64,000 nucleotides of DNA, taken from contig NC_091883.1 of the NCBI RefSeq assembly GCF_019399895.1, positions 2,894,377-2,958,376 on the forward strand, given 5' to 3'. The notes under the pieces are model-generated. The model worked only from the letters and a program-made list of their open reading frames with translations, searched no databases and was not told where the DNA came from. This stretch comes from Cardiocondyla obscurior. Lineage: Eukaryota; Arthropoda; Insecta; Hymenoptera; Formicidae. Shown in pieces: positions 24,827 through 38,832 of the stretch. The translations under genes and the position numbers were made by a program. Position 1 is the stretch's first letter; each line of letters begins with the position of its first letter.

Positions 24827-27800
24827 CTGCAAACAAAAATATCGAAAGATAGTATCCTCCATTTCACTCCTCCACCATTACCTCGCCTTGAAGAGGCTGT
24901 AACGCGCGTGTAATTACGTTCGTTTGTTCGAATTTTCGTTACATCAACATAGAAAACTCATCGAACGAATGGTGTTAATAAAGGAAAGCGCACATGCAAA
25001 ATAATAAAAAAACCAAAGGTGTACTGTTAGTGGACTGTTGTGTGCGCATAGCGAAACGCTGTGGACTGTTCACTATTCTATATTGCCCAGGTGCAAAATC
25101 AGTTTGCTTCGTTTTCGTACGTATCGATCAAAGATCTTTTTTTCATCAATCTTATCATCGCCAGGATACACAAGATCAATGCGATATCAGGAGAATTATT
25201 AGAGCAGCTATAGTTTAAAATTTCGTTTTCGAAAGCCTTTTGTGATCCAGTGGGTGGCTCAAGACGCGTAATTTTTTGTTAGTACCTTTCATACCTTTGG
25301 AAAAGAATTTGAATTCCGACTTACTTAACATATAGACGTGGCCTAATTGACCAACTGCGCGCTCGACACTCCTTGCGGCCTTCAATTCCTAATTACAATT
25401 ACCTTCGGATGTTGTCGGCTTCACGGGCTTCCGCGGGGATCTCACCACTAAAACGTATAAAAAAACAAATACTTAAAAATCATGATATACAACGTTGCTG
25501 CATAGCGCACTGAACTCGCAACTATTTTCAAAGCATTTCTCGTGCGGAACATTGATAGGCCAATTATTATTATATTTTTTTTTAAATTATTATTTACGAG
25601 TGAAGTAGAGCAAAATAATAGTGCAACAATTGATTTACTTAAAATATTGCTGCATTAATGTGTTCGTTAAAATATGCAAAGATTAATTTAAATTGCTTAT
25701 TGTCTTCCGACTCGGATTTACATATTAAAAGATATAAACGACCTCGATTGATTAATACACTTCTTTTTTTTTATAATTAAATATGTAAGCATCTGGAAAT
25801 ATAAAACTATATTTATAGTTTTATTTGTGGTCTTTCCACAATTATTTCTAATTAAGTGCGACTTTAAAATAAAACTCTGATTCTACCGTTCCGAATCGTT
25901 TTTAGACAACAAACAATTGCGATGCTTATTAATTTTAATTCTATATGATTTTACAAGCATCTCGCCTTCAACGCAGATCGTTGGATTTGGAACTATCCGA
26001 AATAAATGAAATAGCAAATAAGCCGAAACTAATTATGCTACTGTCCAGCTGAGATTGTTGTATATATATACGTACCACTCGATCGATCCGAGACGCGTGG
26101 GAAATAAAGGCGCAAGTCGATGAACATGTATAATACTTTCTTTTCGTATTTTGTCATATTTTTTTTTCTTTTTCTTTTCTTTTTTTTTTTTAAATAAAAT
26201 CTTTTTTAAATATGATCTTTTTTAAAGTTATTTTTTATTTATCAGTCAAGCCAAGTCAAGTGGCTTTTTAACGAGGTACATGTTCGAACACGTATTTGAA
26301 CCTCGGTGTAATCAGGTAGCTCTCACTATATTAATTAACACGAAGATCAAAGCGGTTTATTTGTCGAGTTTATCGTGGTACATTTAATTAGCATTGTCGT
26401 GACGATTGAAGACACACAGTATTAACCCTGTTACACCCGAATTCAATTACGTCTAGCTGTAAGTTATTTTGCGCCACTTGTACAACATGGAAATATTTCA
26501 TATAATATGTAGCGATAACAACAATTAACGGCGGTAAAGATGGTAGAAGTAACAAATTAGTCAGCGCGACGATTTGAATGTCATTTCGCAGTTAGCTCGC
26601 TATATAAATCATCATAAGGTTGTATTAATTAGAGAGTGACGAGATATCGAACTGAGGAATAAAAGATACGACACGGAACTGATTGCAAAATTGTATAATC
26701 GGGTTTTGAGAACACGTATCTTGTTTCGTATACACGATTTGTGAGAAAGCATTGTGTTTCGTGATCGGTTTCTTTTTGTGATTAAAAAGCTAAAAAAAAA
26801 AATGATGAACTTAGAGTCAATTAAAAGGAGTATTGTCTGATTATTAAATTATGTGTTAATGTATGTTCCTACGAGTCTTCGTAAATGTATAAGCACAGTA
26901 GCTTTTCAGCAGAGAGGTATATGCTCCGTAACACAAAAGAGAAAAAAAAAAAAAAAAAAAAATTACGTGTGCAAGTATCGTTGAAGAAAGAGAAACTCGA
27001 CGTCTTAAAATTCTAAAACGTTAACTTATAACGACAGCTATTTTACACAGTCTCGATTTAATATACATTTACTTAGAGAAAACATGCACTTAGATATTTT
27101 CACGAGCGAATTAATCTTTCCTAACATCTTCAAAGATCGAACAGGCTGATTTGTCCCGTAACATTTTATCGTTTGAATTCAATAATAAAATAAAGTGCGA
27201 TATTTATACAATGAGCAATCAATATCTGACGTATGTGATCTAATCATATCGTATCTATTATTAAAAGAAATGTGGCCGACTAAAGATACACATTCTCTCG
27301 AAGTATATTTAAATATGTAAAGTATTTACGATAGGCCAGATTTTTAATTAATAATTAGCGACAGGGTATAGTAGTCGACAGATTGAACTTAATGCTAGAA
27401 ATGATCGCAATTAGGGTTCCTCGCTTTTCCATTTCGACATCTAGCCGTGCGAAAAATTACGTGGTCACTTGCGAAGCCTTGGAAATTTAATTATCTCACG
27501 TTTAATTATGTACAATTATCTGCGGCCAACAGATCAACCGTTTTCTTTTTCTTTCTGTCTGCTTTTTATTACGCGCTCGTCGCGAATTACAAAAAAATAT
27601 ATTTCTTTTTTCTTTTTTTTCTTTTTTTCTTTTTCTTTTTCTTCTATATTTATTTCTACCGAAACGTCTTGCATCATTGCGACATAAAGATTTTAAATAA
27701 CTGGCAGTAACAACTGACATCTTATGTTTCCGCCTGCAAGCGACCACGAAAGATTTTCATGAAACTCGACGACGCGTGCGTGAATTGTTTATTACCAGTA

Positions 27801-30800
27801 AGGATTAATGAAAGTTGTCGATTGCGTAATATGGTAATGATTAAGTTCTGAAATGTGGTTCACAAAACGCTCACTTACCATATCCTTCGCCCTGAAGAAA
27901 CAATCGGAACGCTTCGCTTACTTTACCCGGCTGTTCTTCTAACACCATACCGCAGTCCGATATCTAAAAGATACAGTGGATCATGTTCCAACACACGCGT
28001 GAAAACAATTTAATCTCTCAATTTTTAAGTGTCGTTTTAGATAAAAAAAAAATATTCGAGATAAAGCAGGAAGTAATTAAAAAAATTAAAAAATTAAAAA
28101 AACGATACTCTATTTCTGAAAGAAAATATTACATAATACATTTTTATAGGCTGTTTTTTTTTTCTTTCTTTTTTTTTTAATAGATGTGAGCTTAGAGTGT
28201 ATTTTATGTGCGCCTCATAAAATTGCATATAATAAAAAAACTTACTTTCATCCAGGAGCTGTTTGTCGGATCCAAACGTCCATTTAACGTCACGGTATCG
28301 TCAACGTGAGGGCTTAAAGCACCCGTGATATTCATCACCGGTACGCTAAGCGTTAATCCTTCCTTCTTACGCGTTGGGTCCAGTTCTCTGGTTATATTCA
28401 AATCCGTGCGGCGAACATAACTGTCGATAAATAATGCGAGATTCGTTGGATTTACGCGACGTTCGAAATAATTCTTGTACACCTGAACCAGATCGTGATT
28501 CCGCTCCTCAGTCCCCTGCGTAAAATTACATCATCTGTTAGATTAAGGTTCGGTAAGAATAAAACGCTGGAATAAGGCGAGTCAAAACAATATATTGAGC
28601 TCTTAACTCTGTGGCTCGCTATGCGACACGTTGCTACCGGCGAGGCCTCGCACCGAAAAAACAAATGAAAATACGCGAGGAACCGGCAACGCTTCGCTAC
28701 CATTCTGTCACACACATATACATAGGCATCTTAATGCCAACTCGGGAAAATCGCGCTACGCGCTAATCTAACATCGTCAACGTTTGATACGTGTTGCACG
28801 TTGTAAATTAATTATTCAAATAATTCAATAAATATTAAATAGAACGTAAAAGAGATTTTTATAAAATATTCATATTTTTAATGGAAGATAATAGAAATGG
28901 GGGCGAAGCTGAGAATTAATAATAACGTCAGAGTTACTTGCGAATTAGTTACTCGTTTTTCAGACTAACGTTAAAAGATCTGATAACGACCCAACTACGT
29001 TAACGCAATACGTAGGCGTGTACATAATGAAGTTTCATTAATCTTCTATCAGCTTTTGATCTCATACATCACGTTCGCGTCAGCTTCTTTTTTTTATTCA
29101 TTTTATGACAATGACGTTAAGCATAGGACAAGCCTGTTACAAAATAATTAATCTGTGTAATTACATTTTTTAAATAAAACATATTTTATTTCACCGCGTT
29201 GATATCAACGATTCACGCAAAATTTTATATTAATTCGATAGAAATTATTCATTCTTTACTACGCAATTTGCGAAAGTTATTTTTTTCAAAAAAATCGATA
29301 CTTGCAGTTGCTTTTACATTTTTCTCTTCAAAGGTTAGAGGTTGCCTTTGAACGTAATAATCTTTATGTTGTGTAACAAAGCTGTCAGTATAGTCCCAGG
29401 TTTCCATGAAGAAGTTCTAATGAACCTTTGAAAGCTCAAACACTGTCATCGATAATTCATCTTACGTTCGCGCATGATCGCTAACTCGGTTGGCACTATT
29501 TGCGCCTCATAAAAGCCCCGATAGTTTATTAACTTCGTAGAGTACAACCCAGCGAGACAATCTTGCCCGGAATATATGATTACCTCGCATAAAAAACGTC
29601 GAAAGAAGCCCAGAAAACGTTTACATTATCAAGTTATTCAAACACATAATTAATAATAATATAAATTACTCAAGCTCGATAAAGTTTTACATAAAATTAT
29701 ATTAAAAATATTTTTTTACAACTCCACATTAGCTATATAAAAATATTGTTAAACCGCACTGCAATTATAATTTAAATATTTCTTCTTTCTTTCTTTTTTT
29801 TTTTTTTTTTTAAATGTTCCTTTATTACGCATGCTGAGACATAGTCTCATTGTAAATTTAAATTTAAAATGTTGCGGACTCACCCTGCCGAAGTGATGCC
29901 ACATCAGGTAGTCGAGAACGCCCTGAGTCATGCCTTGCGATCTCAAGTGGCGTACGTTCAACTTTTGATAACCCCACTCGATCCATCCTGCCTGCGTGGA
30001 CACGCAGTTTATCAGGCACAGTGCATTTACTTTCTCCGAATGGGCGAGCGCGAATCTTGCCAGTATGTTGGCACCAGCCCCGACTCCGAAACCGATTACG
30101 GACTTTATGCCAAAATGACCGAGAACGAAAAGCAATTGCTCGGCCAGATCTTCCATGGACGGATAAGTGAAACTGAAAACGTTTTGCAAATTACTTTGGT
30201 GCCGTTTTACGAGACGAAGTGAACGTAAATGGATTAAGGTGATTGAACCGATGTTTCAAAAACATATGCAACGTACGGTGAATTTCGAGGGAAAAGAAGA
30301 ATTACGTAACAATCGATAAGTTTGAATCCGTACGAATGCATAAGTATAAGAAGGATTAATATATCAAATGTGAGCATTCATACGACGGATCCATAAATAA
30401 ATGTACAATAAAAATATAACGTTAACTTAATCATGAAGAACTTGCGATTATACATTTTATATTATTTCTAAAAATTATTAGTACGATAAAGAGAATTAAT
30501 ATTTCACTTTTAAAGAAATTAATTAACAATTGTTTTATATGCTATTTAAGAAAAATTTCCTCACTCTTCGGGTAATGTTGGTGCGCCTTCCTCTTGTCCG
30601 GGTGCATTCACATGATATATGCAAAAGTTTTCGAGGAGAACACGCATATCGATGTAATTAAAGAATGCTTGGAAGCTTGAGATATCTAAAAAACATTTTT
30701 TTTTTAACGTTAAAAATTATATTAACAATTAAAAAATATTTCTACCGCGCGAATAGCGTCGAAATATTTTTTTTAACAATAAGTCTTGAACGTGCGAGGT

Positions 30801-33800
30801 ACAAATTGCTTACAGTTAAGGCCTAGATCGTGATAAGTGAGGATGGCTGGTTTCGCTCGATTTCCTTGCACCGCAACCAGCAGACTTCCCTTGTCGGTTT
30901 CCACCCTTTCTTCCCGAACAGAGTTGTCGTCTCTGGAGAGATATCTCAGTGCCGGAAATTGCAACTGAATGTTTTTTAGCTCGATATCGTCCATGCTATC
31001 GGAAGGCATTGTGCTGTGCATAAAAATACGATATTTACCGATGAGCATCACGCGAAACCGCGTTATCGTTATTTCGATAAGCGCATATTATAATAATCCC
31101 CCAACCCGCCCATTGTATCAATACAGTTTTTTTTTTATTCTTTTTTTTTTTTATCTTTTACAAATCGACGATAATCCCCGCAGTACAAATTACACGTAAT
31201 ATTATGCGGCGGTCGGGGGGACAATGGATAGATCCCCTCTAATCTAATTGATCTCGCGGTAATCCATCGGAAGTTCCATATCGGCTTAAAGTTTCGGCCG
31301 GGGCCACGCTCGTAAATGCATTTGGGGTCAGTTTCGGATAAGCGATATCCCAATGTTATTCTAAACACATAACGGGCAACTACTTTAATCGCCCGGGAAG
31401 TTACATCGACGTCCAATTAGCCGTGGATACGCCTAATGCTCGGAAGACCTACTTCCCGGTGTCCCGCAGGATTCACGGCGCCAACCCAATTTCACCCGCG
31501 GATGTAAAATGTCAGAAACCCCGTTTGACCTTTTCGCACGGTCATGCGCGCGTACGTTACCGAGATATACGACGTTTTTCGACGAGGAATGCTCGGCGAA
31601 AATGCCTGCGAGCTCCGCAACAGATTCGCTCTCTTCCCTTTCTCGTGCCTTCTCACCGCCTCCGAATTGCAACGTTAAACCGAAAAATTCCTTTGTTCCG
31701 CGTGATGAACGGCACCGTTAACGTATTACATAATTTACCCGAAGAAGCGTGGGAGATGCATTTTTTTTTTCTCTCTTTACGCCTCGGTTGTCCACGTGCC
31801 GACCCGACGCGCAACGCTCGTGTTATTAAATTCCTTATCTCCGTTGTTTGCAAGATACATCGCACGCGCGCATTTTCACATGACGGCACTTCAATTAATA
31901 CCGCGGTCGCTTATTTTATGAGTCTTTACTACGCTGCGGCGCATTTATTATTAGCATCGCGAGTTTGCACCGAACGCCAAGATTTAATCTCGATTGTATT
32001 TATATCATTGTAAGAGCGAAGAAAGGTATCGAGGAACAATTTATCTTGAAGAAACGTCGATACGTACGTGTATCCCTTTACGTTGCCTGTTATTCAATTA
32101 AAATTAAAGAAGAGGAAAAATGTTTTCCCCTTTTTATATTGCCTGCAACTTTTAATCAGGCGCAATAAACGCAAAAAGATACTTATCTGTTTCGCCAAAC
32201 AGTTATAAAGCGAACGAAATCAGTCTCCTATAAATTTACGACGCTTTTTTCGCAGCCGGCGACGCAATGACTGGCTTTGGCGATCAATAAGAGCGAACGT
32301 GTCATCACAAATGCACCATGAAATCGATTACAAAAGCACTTCGGGGTTCTCGATTGACAGAGATCTCAATTTGAATTGACTTTCAATTATCAGGATGATG
32401 AACGACATTGTAGTACTTTCCACAGAGCCGATTTCACTTCAACCGCGTACATTTCTCGTGTTTAAAAGAAAAAGAAAAAAAAAGTGACATGCTCGACAGA
32501 ATATTTTCGAACGATCAAAGTACAAAACGGAAACGTAAACAGCGTAAGAAATTATTGACTGAAGCAAAAGTATTTTTTTCTTTTTTTCTTTTTTTTTTTT
32601 TTACAAACAAAGATCCGCCAGAGTTTAGCCTGGGTTCTTCCTTGTCTAATTCATAAATGCTCATAATCCCGACGAGGTGTTTCGAAATACAGAGAAAAAC
32701 GAATTAATAACTCGAAATATTTTAGCAACGTTAATTCAGTTAAGTCGGCTCACAGTTTGATAAACTTTTTATCAAACAAACAAAAGCGAGTATCTCAAAT
32801 TGAGAAGTAGGGCATTATAGCACCGTCCATAGAATTCGCAGGACAAAGAACTAACTGATCCTGGCTCAACCTGAAATCCTACTTTGGGTTTCCCGGAATA
32901 TCTTACGTTGAATAATCGACTAGTTCGTCGAAAGCAATCGTCCAAATGGGAAAAAGAGCAGTGAAATATCTCTCTTAAATTTCGTTTCTAAGTATCACGA
33001 CTGCGAAACACGAGAAAAAAAAAAAAAAAAAAAAAGAAAAAAATTTCGTTTCACTTAAGTTATTACGAGCCAATAAAAGAAGTAGAAAAATACGGGTTGG
33101 ATCGAAGATATGTAAAATATTCAGCAGTCGTTTAAATGTTACGCTACTTTTTATCGGGGAAAAAAGTTATTTTACGCTAATAAGTTGAAACTCGGTATCT
33201 TTGCAAATGCGAAATAAATCACGAGCGTAGTATTCGGGGAATCAATAGGAAACAATACCACGGTGATATAATTAAAAGTGATTAGACCGCGATCTATACC
33301 TGACGTGACGCAACGACATTAGCTGTGCCGCCAACTTGATATCCCGCTATTCTTTTAACAATTGATTCGCCAAAGTGCATTGATTTTTTGATCCAGCATT
33401 GCGTTGTAAGACAAAGCCTCACGATAAGGATCAACTTACTACATTCCACTGCCGATCTCGTGAGTCAAGGCAAGCAAAATAAAACTATCTACCGCAAATA
33501 CAAGCATGATGCAGAACACACAGAGCCGTGCCCAGGCATCGATTATTTGAGCTAGACAGACATCTAGCAGATTATTGTTAATATTAGATGGACTGTCTGA
33601 GCTAAACGGATAGCGGCCTGTCTAATTCAAATAATCTATCAGATATTGGTAAGAATCAATCAAATAGAATCACCATTCATTGTTAATAGCAATCCATTTT
33701 TTAATCCAAAACTCCGTCTCTCGCAATCTTAACATCGCACATCATTTCTTTATATAAATAGCTTTTAAATTAATTTCAGTGTTAATATCCCAGCTGGATT

Positions 33801-36800
33801 GTATTAATTATTCATTCCCATGCAGCATTTGCAGTAAAAAATTTATTCTATTTACCTTTGATTCTTTAGTTCCACGTATAAACGCTGCCGTTCTATTTTT
33901 ATTTATCTAGATGTAGAAGTGCATAATGACGATAGTTTACGTAGACTAAAAAAAAAAAAAAAAATAAATAAATAAAAAAAGAATTGAAATGAAAAAATAA
34001 TAGCGCAACACTCGGATGCGCCAATTGCTACGTTATGTCCATTAGAATTTTCAGTTCTGAAAAAGCTGGCATCGAAAGATCGAGACGGAATGGGCGCAAT
34101 GCCAAGTTATGCCGAGTGAATTTCCAGCGAAAGTGGAGCAAACACTGACGTATACGATGTACGCGGTCGCGTCACACAGAATCATTACGTTCCGACTTTC
34201 CGCCGAGAGAATTTGTCATTATCTTGAGTAATTAAAAGCGCAGATGACGAGTCGATACGGACAGGGAATTTAATTTTTAACGGAGACAACAAAACTCGTC
34301 TTGAAAAGTGTAACGTTCTCTTTCAAGCTCTCAAAGAATTTTATCGGTGACTTAGGTTGCATCTCGATCGATAGACCCTTTCTTCGTGACGTAAAAAGCA
34401 GTGACCTATTATTAAAAAGAAATTTACACGCTTCATCTTACGTCTACGCGGGACAGAGATTGCAAAATTTAAGAGATAAAGAAGAATTAATTTTTTCTTC
34501 TCATTTTCAAATTTTGTAAGAATGTAATTTATACTACGAAATAAATTTTTTTAACGATACGTTTGTATATATTTGAAATACTATTTATCCCAAAAGAAAT
34601 ACGTATGTTTCTTAAAATAAAATTCACGTGTGAGAGGTCTGTTCTATTCTCGGAGATTAAATGGAGGTATTTTCGCAATTGGAATTCTGTTTTCTCGTAT
34701 CTTGTTTACACGCTTAAGAGGGTATTAAAATAAATGGGATACGCAAACTTTTATTCGTAATTGTTTTCGAAAGGACACCGCTGAACAACAGGGTGTTTAT
34801 TTCGCGAATTTTAACGGATTTAAACGAATTACAGCGTTAATTAACTTGTTATAAGGATCCGTCGAGAGGAGCGTGCAGCCACGCCTTTCTCTCGAAACAT
34901 AAAACGTCTTTATCCGAAGACTAACGCGAAAATGGCATGACGGAGTGGAAATATGTCGTTAACCTCAGAAAGCTTTTAAGCTGGCTATTACGCGGAATAT
35001 TATGTGCCATCAAACTTCCTCCAATTTATCCGTTTAACACATTGACACATTTTCAACGCGGAACTTTCACGTAATATCAAATTACGTAATACGTGTACGT
35101 ACGAGCAATCGTAACGAGAACAGGAGATCAACGAATTCCCAGATTTTCCCGTGGAAATCGCGCTGAACGTTACGTAAAGGATACAATACGTTATCCCGAG
35201 CTGACCAGAAACAAAGCCGCGGCGTAATATACGACGCGGTACCCGCCCGTATTGTTCTTCTGTTATAGAATATTGGTTTAACAGGCTGATTTAATATGAT
35301 TCAGCTACTAGAGCTGTGACCCATATTGGAGAGGCTTGAGCCGTGTAGTTTAATTATTTAAGGCAGCTTAGCGGAAGTTCCCAAACTCGTGACATTAAAT
35401 CGAGCCACTTGACGATTTTTACCGACTCCAAGACGTCGTTAAAGCCGCCGCCGCCGTCCGATCGGAACGTAATCGCAAAGCTGCGATCAACTTCCGCTTC
35501 CCGAGACCGCGAAAAGTCTCGTCGGAGCTTCGTTAAACTATGAATTGCGCGTTTGTTTCGCCGTGAATTTTTATGAAGTCCGATCGTAAAGTTGTTACTT
35601 TGTAAGTCCGCGTTAAAATCAGCGGTAGCAAACTTTACAAATCTTAGTACTCAATCTATCTAATAATAGAAATCAAACAAAAGGCGTTCCGCAATACATA
35701 AACTTTAATGACAATGCCGCTGCATCATTGCGTCATATAATCAATGTAGGCGACGTTGATTAACCGAGTTGGCCAATCACAAAATTCAATGAGATATTAA
35801 AGTCTTGGCTAACGCAGCGCATTATCGATAATTACATTTCTACGTGTCGATACACACACGAAACCAAGCGCTTTCTCAGTTTTTTTTTTCACGTTGTTTA
35901 AATGGCGTTTAATAAATATTGAAATATTAATTTATAAATTTAATGATAATAATATTTTTTTTTTTAATAATTAATATAGAAATATTAAATAATATTAAAT
36001 CTTAAGTACTTAAAAAAGCCGGTACTATGTACGTCAACCGGTTCCACGTAAATCCCGCTCCTAGCACTCGTAGCTCTACCGATGATCTTTGCAAATTATT
36101 ACGCAGTCGCGCTGGTGAAACGTGCGCACGTAACACTTTTAATAACACAATTGCGAGTTATGATGTGGCCACTCGGTGCTGCGCACATTCGGGTCAATGT
36201 CAATATTGTCCACGGCAGTTAGAGGAACAGATTTCCGCGGTGGGAGACCCCATCGCGGTGAGCAAAGCAAAAAAAAAAAAATATATTAAGCCGTAATATT
36301 TTAAAAACGCATATTGCAAATATTGCATTAATCATCGTTGTATAAATAATCAGACGTCAAAGCCTCACATTTTCATTTTACGTATTTATTTTTCAGCCGT
36401 AAAATCTAAGCGCGGAATATATTTAAATAAATTTCTGTGCCGGAGAGCACGTGCTTTTTACCTATTCCGAAAATTGTAAATTTCGAAAACATATATTATT
36501 CAGGCAAGATCGACGTGACGGTATTAATTTCGCAGTTTCATCGTACTGGGACGGAACTCAGGACATGTGAATGCGTATAAAGTAATATGCAAGAGTAGCT
36601 TAGATTCTTGATACGTCGGCACGTGAACTACCATCTCATCAGTCCTTGCTACGCATCTACGCATCTACGCATCAGCATAAACTGCGACTAGGATCTAATG
36701 CGATACGTATACAATATCGGGAATATATAAAGAGCTATATGCGACAGTCTCTCAACTTCCTTCGCTTACTATTACCAAAGACTTACCCCAGCAGAGCAGA

Positions 36801-38832
36801 TTCCTCGGCAGTGGCTGCTGTCGGCATCCTGTTTCTGTCCCTAAAACAAAATGCCGGCGAATAATCACACACGCCCTAGCCCTAGCGGCCCGTCGTGCCT
36901 ATGAACCCGGTTGCGACACAAATATTTTAACAATGTACAAAGCTATTAGCGCAATAAGGGACTTGCGCCGAGCCGCTTTAACTAACGTTCTATTTTCGTC
37001 GTTCGGAATCAGCTTCTCTTTGTTCTACCGGCAGCGTATCCGGCATTTAACGCACCGGCCGTTTGAATGTGAAATTACTGTTTAAAATTATCATTTTCTA
37101 TGGACAATTAAACTGGGCTGAGCTATCTCATGCTCGAATGAATTTAAATAAATAGTGAGACTCCTCAAAGAAGTTGAGTTAAGTTTCGAGCGCTAAAGCA
37201 TGTCGTTGTAATTAAATGAAATTAAAACCCACGATTAAGAATTACTGTGAGTTCATATACATATTCAACATGTGAAGTCCGAACATTTTACATTTCATTT
37301 AACGTGTATATTCATAAAATATCATTACGTTTGTGATGAAAAACACAAATTCAAACGCTGCAGATTATTTTGAAAGCAAAGTTATGCAAATGTAATAATA
37401 TCAATTTGCGAGAATTTTTACGTTGGCTCGAGAATAAAAAAAAAAAAAAAAAGAAAGAAAAACGAAAAAAAACTAGTGAATTTCACATTCGAGTTCAGAG
37501 AAAGAGCTTGTCCTCGGTTACACGACGACAAGAGAAGCCGGTTCCGCAACGCGCGCGCTTCCGTTGCGCGCCATGAAGCGATACGAACGGTCACAACTCG
37601 AGCATTGCAACGACAAAGGAAGACGACCAATCGCATGCACGCAACAGGGAAAGTGATAATAACAGTAACAACGATAAACCAAGCGATGACGATTACGGTG
37701 ATCGCAGTCACGCGTGAGCAAAAGGATGCGAGAACTTAGCGTCGCTGGCGGTAGTGAGGTATGCATGCAAAGCTCAAAGTACGAAGGAAATGAGTGATAT
37801 TTTCAGGTGTCATAAGCGTGGCTTACCTGTGACTCCCTTGCCCATTACGCGAGCCGATTAACAACACCGTTAACGATCCCCAAGCTGGTCTGTCTTACTA
37901 GTCTACTGATTCAAAAGCGCGAACACGAGGTGTTGGCTTCGTGTCCAATTTGATTTGTATCAAATAAATATAAATAACCTTATGAGAAAAATCTACACAA
38001 GTTATATAAAATTTTTCACAAAGTCAACATCTCTGGTCTCCGGTTTCTTTTTTTGGGAATTTTTTTTTTCCTTTTTTTCTTTTACTCGATATTTTCATCG
38101 TTTTAATTCAGTTTTTTTTATCTCCACGATTGTATGTACATTTCTTGTGTGCTCATTGTTGAAACATAGATATGGATATTTAAAACTGTGCATTGTTCGG
38201 ATTATTTTTTGTCTTTTAAAAAATATTGAATATTATTATATTGCTGACGAGCATTTTATACCATACATATTTTCTTTTTCTTTTTTTTTTTTAGTTTGTA
38301 TTATATTTCATGATATAATTAACTTTCGTGTTAATTCAGTCTAAAGATCATTAAAATGATTTTGAGACAGACCCCGCATTGCGATTACCCTTTATGTATT
38401 AATAAACCAAGACATCGTTGTAAATTAATCACAGACGAATAAATTGCAAGCGCTGCAGTAGCTACGCGGTGTTAATTAGTAACATTTTTTATCTTAATTT
38501 TTTCCAAGTATACCTTTCCTATTTTTTAATTTTTTTCTTGCTGCAATTGATGCAATTTTTTCCCTACAAATTTATAGTGCCGGATCCGTACCCGGAAAAT
38601 GTCCTTTAAAGTATTACCTGGAGACAATCGAGGCGCTATCGCGGCGATCCTCGATCAGCGGGTCCTTCTTTCGCATTTCGGTCTTTGACGAGGTGAAGTT
38701 AAAGGCCTTCTTCACGGATTCGAGAACGCTCTGGCCGGTGGTCTGCGTCTGGTCGACGATGGTCGTGCTTTTGTACACGTCTTCGCCCAGGTCGCCTAAG
38801 GACCTGTACGAAGCGCCAGTACCTGCCGGCAT
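24681..38832 (-). CDS. MESK2: MESK2 / NDRG-family protein, complete 8-exon coding region
   Basis: Coding exons on the minus strand, in gene order: 38832-38618, 31013-30814, 30685-30565, 30172-29884, 28515-28246, 27963-27879, 25447-25403, 24826-24681. Every junction has a GT donor and AG acceptor and the phases agree; the total is 1371 nt, or 456 residues plus stop. The NDR (alpha/beta-hydrolase-like) domain runs from about residue 95 to 390, with the family signatures TYHDLGLN, SFQAFFNY, LLENFCIYHVNAPGQEEGA and DLAEQL. At the nucleophile elbow (about residues 208-212) the sequence is GVGAG, with no serine, so it is not expected to be a hydrolase, as is usual for NDRG proteins. In Drosophila the homologue was found as a suppressor of misexpressed KSR (Ras/MAPK signalling). 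The first 71 residues are a polar, Ser/Thr-rich extension, and the C-terminus after residue 394 is a short basic-to-polar tail. An alternative start exists at the ATG in exon 2 (31009). Other isoforms with different N- or C-terminal exons are likely but not shown here. Confidence 0.93.
25403..25447 (-). CDS. MESK2: MESK2 coding micro-exon 7
   Basis: A 45-nt exon with acceptor cgttttag|TGGTGAG and donor CCGAAG|GTAATT. It encodes VRSPRKPVKPTTSE, a basic proline-containing linker. It is in phase on both sides; its length, divisible by three, makes it a candidate for alternative inclusion. Confidence 0.8.
25448..27878. other. MESK2 intron 6
   Basis: AT-rich with poly-T tracts; no embedded gene recognised. 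Confidence 0.8.
27879..27963 (-). CDS. MESK2: MESK2 coding exon 6
   Basis: An 85-nt exon with acceptor ttttag|ATATCGG and donor ATATG|GTAAGT. It encodes ISDCGMVLEEQPGKVSEAFR and LFLQGEGY, the last helix of the NDR domain. Confidence 0.92.
28246..28515 (-). CDS. MESK2: MESK2 coding exon 5
   Basis: The exon has exactly 90 codons, with acceptor ttttacgcag|GGGACTG and donor ATGAAA|GTAAGT. It begins GTEERNHDLVQVYKNYFERR and carries the cap region and the conserved VPVMNITGALSPHVDDTV strand-loop of the NDR fold. Confidence 0.93.
28516..29883. other. MESK2 intron 4
   Basis: No embedded gene or repeat recognised. Confidence 0.8.
29884..30172 (-). CDS. MESK2: MESK2 coding exon 4
   Basis: The acceptor is gttttcag|TTTCACT and the donor GGCAGG|GTGAGT. 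It encodes FTYPSMEDLAEQLLFVLGHF, the serine-less elbow GFGVGAGAN and the core helices through LMWHHFGR. The next exon joins in phase 0. Confidence 0.93.
30565..30685 (-). CDS. MESK2: MESK2 coding exon 3
   Basis: The acceptor is ttttttag|ATATCTC and the donor GAAGA|GTGAGG. It encodes the highly conserved NDRG segment SSFQAFFNYIDMRVLLENF followed by YHVNAPGQEEGAPTLPE. It is too short to stand out as an open frame; frame and phase fit both neighbours. Confidence 0.92.
30814..31013 (-). CDS. MESK2: MESK2 coding exon 2
   Basis: The acceptor is tgcacag|CACAATG and the donor AACT|GTAAGC. It encodes the SDSMDDIELKNIQLQFPALR stretch and the first strands of the NDR domain, ending at the conserved TYHDLGLN. 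Its first ATG (31009) could start a shorter isoform. Confidence 0.93.
32062..32621. repeat. Duplicated intron segment, partner of 48364-48915
   Basis: Lies in MESK2 intron 1; the copy at 48 kb is inverted. No coding signal. Confidence 0.85.
36029..36577. repeat. Duplicated intron segment, partner of 48910-49457
   Basis: Lies in MESK2 intron 1; the copy at 49 kb has the same orientation. The short open frame here is not conserved between the two copies. Confidence 0.85.
38618..38832 (-). CDS. MESK2: MESK2 coding exon 1
   Basis: The exon starts at the ATG at 38832-38830 (MPAGTGASYRSLGDLGEDVY) and ends TCCAG|GTAATA. It encodes residues 1-71 plus two bases. The region is rich in Ser, Thr, Gln and charged residues and precedes the NDR domain. 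It is separated from exon 2 by a 7.6-kb intron, so it may be an isoform-specific N-terminus. Confidence 0.85.

Larger units (their letters stand above)
31014..38617. other. MESK2 intron 1
   Basis: A 7.6-kb intron holding the two segments duplicated at 48-49 kb. A 196-codon plus-strand open frame (31423-32013) has no domain or codon signal. Confidence 0.75.

Noticed and set aside
24487..24867. 126-codon minus-strand frame overlapping the last MESK2 exon
   Set aside because: The exon phase forces a different frame that stops at 24681; this longer frame is a shadow.
31423..32013. 196-codon plus-strand open frame inside MESK2 intron 1
   Set aside because: No recognisable domain, no splice or promoter signal, and part of it overlaps a segment duplicated at 48 kb where the frame is not maintained.
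37418..37766. Hydrophobic minus-strand frames resembling membrane segments
   Set aside because: The hydrophobicity comes from ACG/AAT-type simple sequence; no start context or splice signals.
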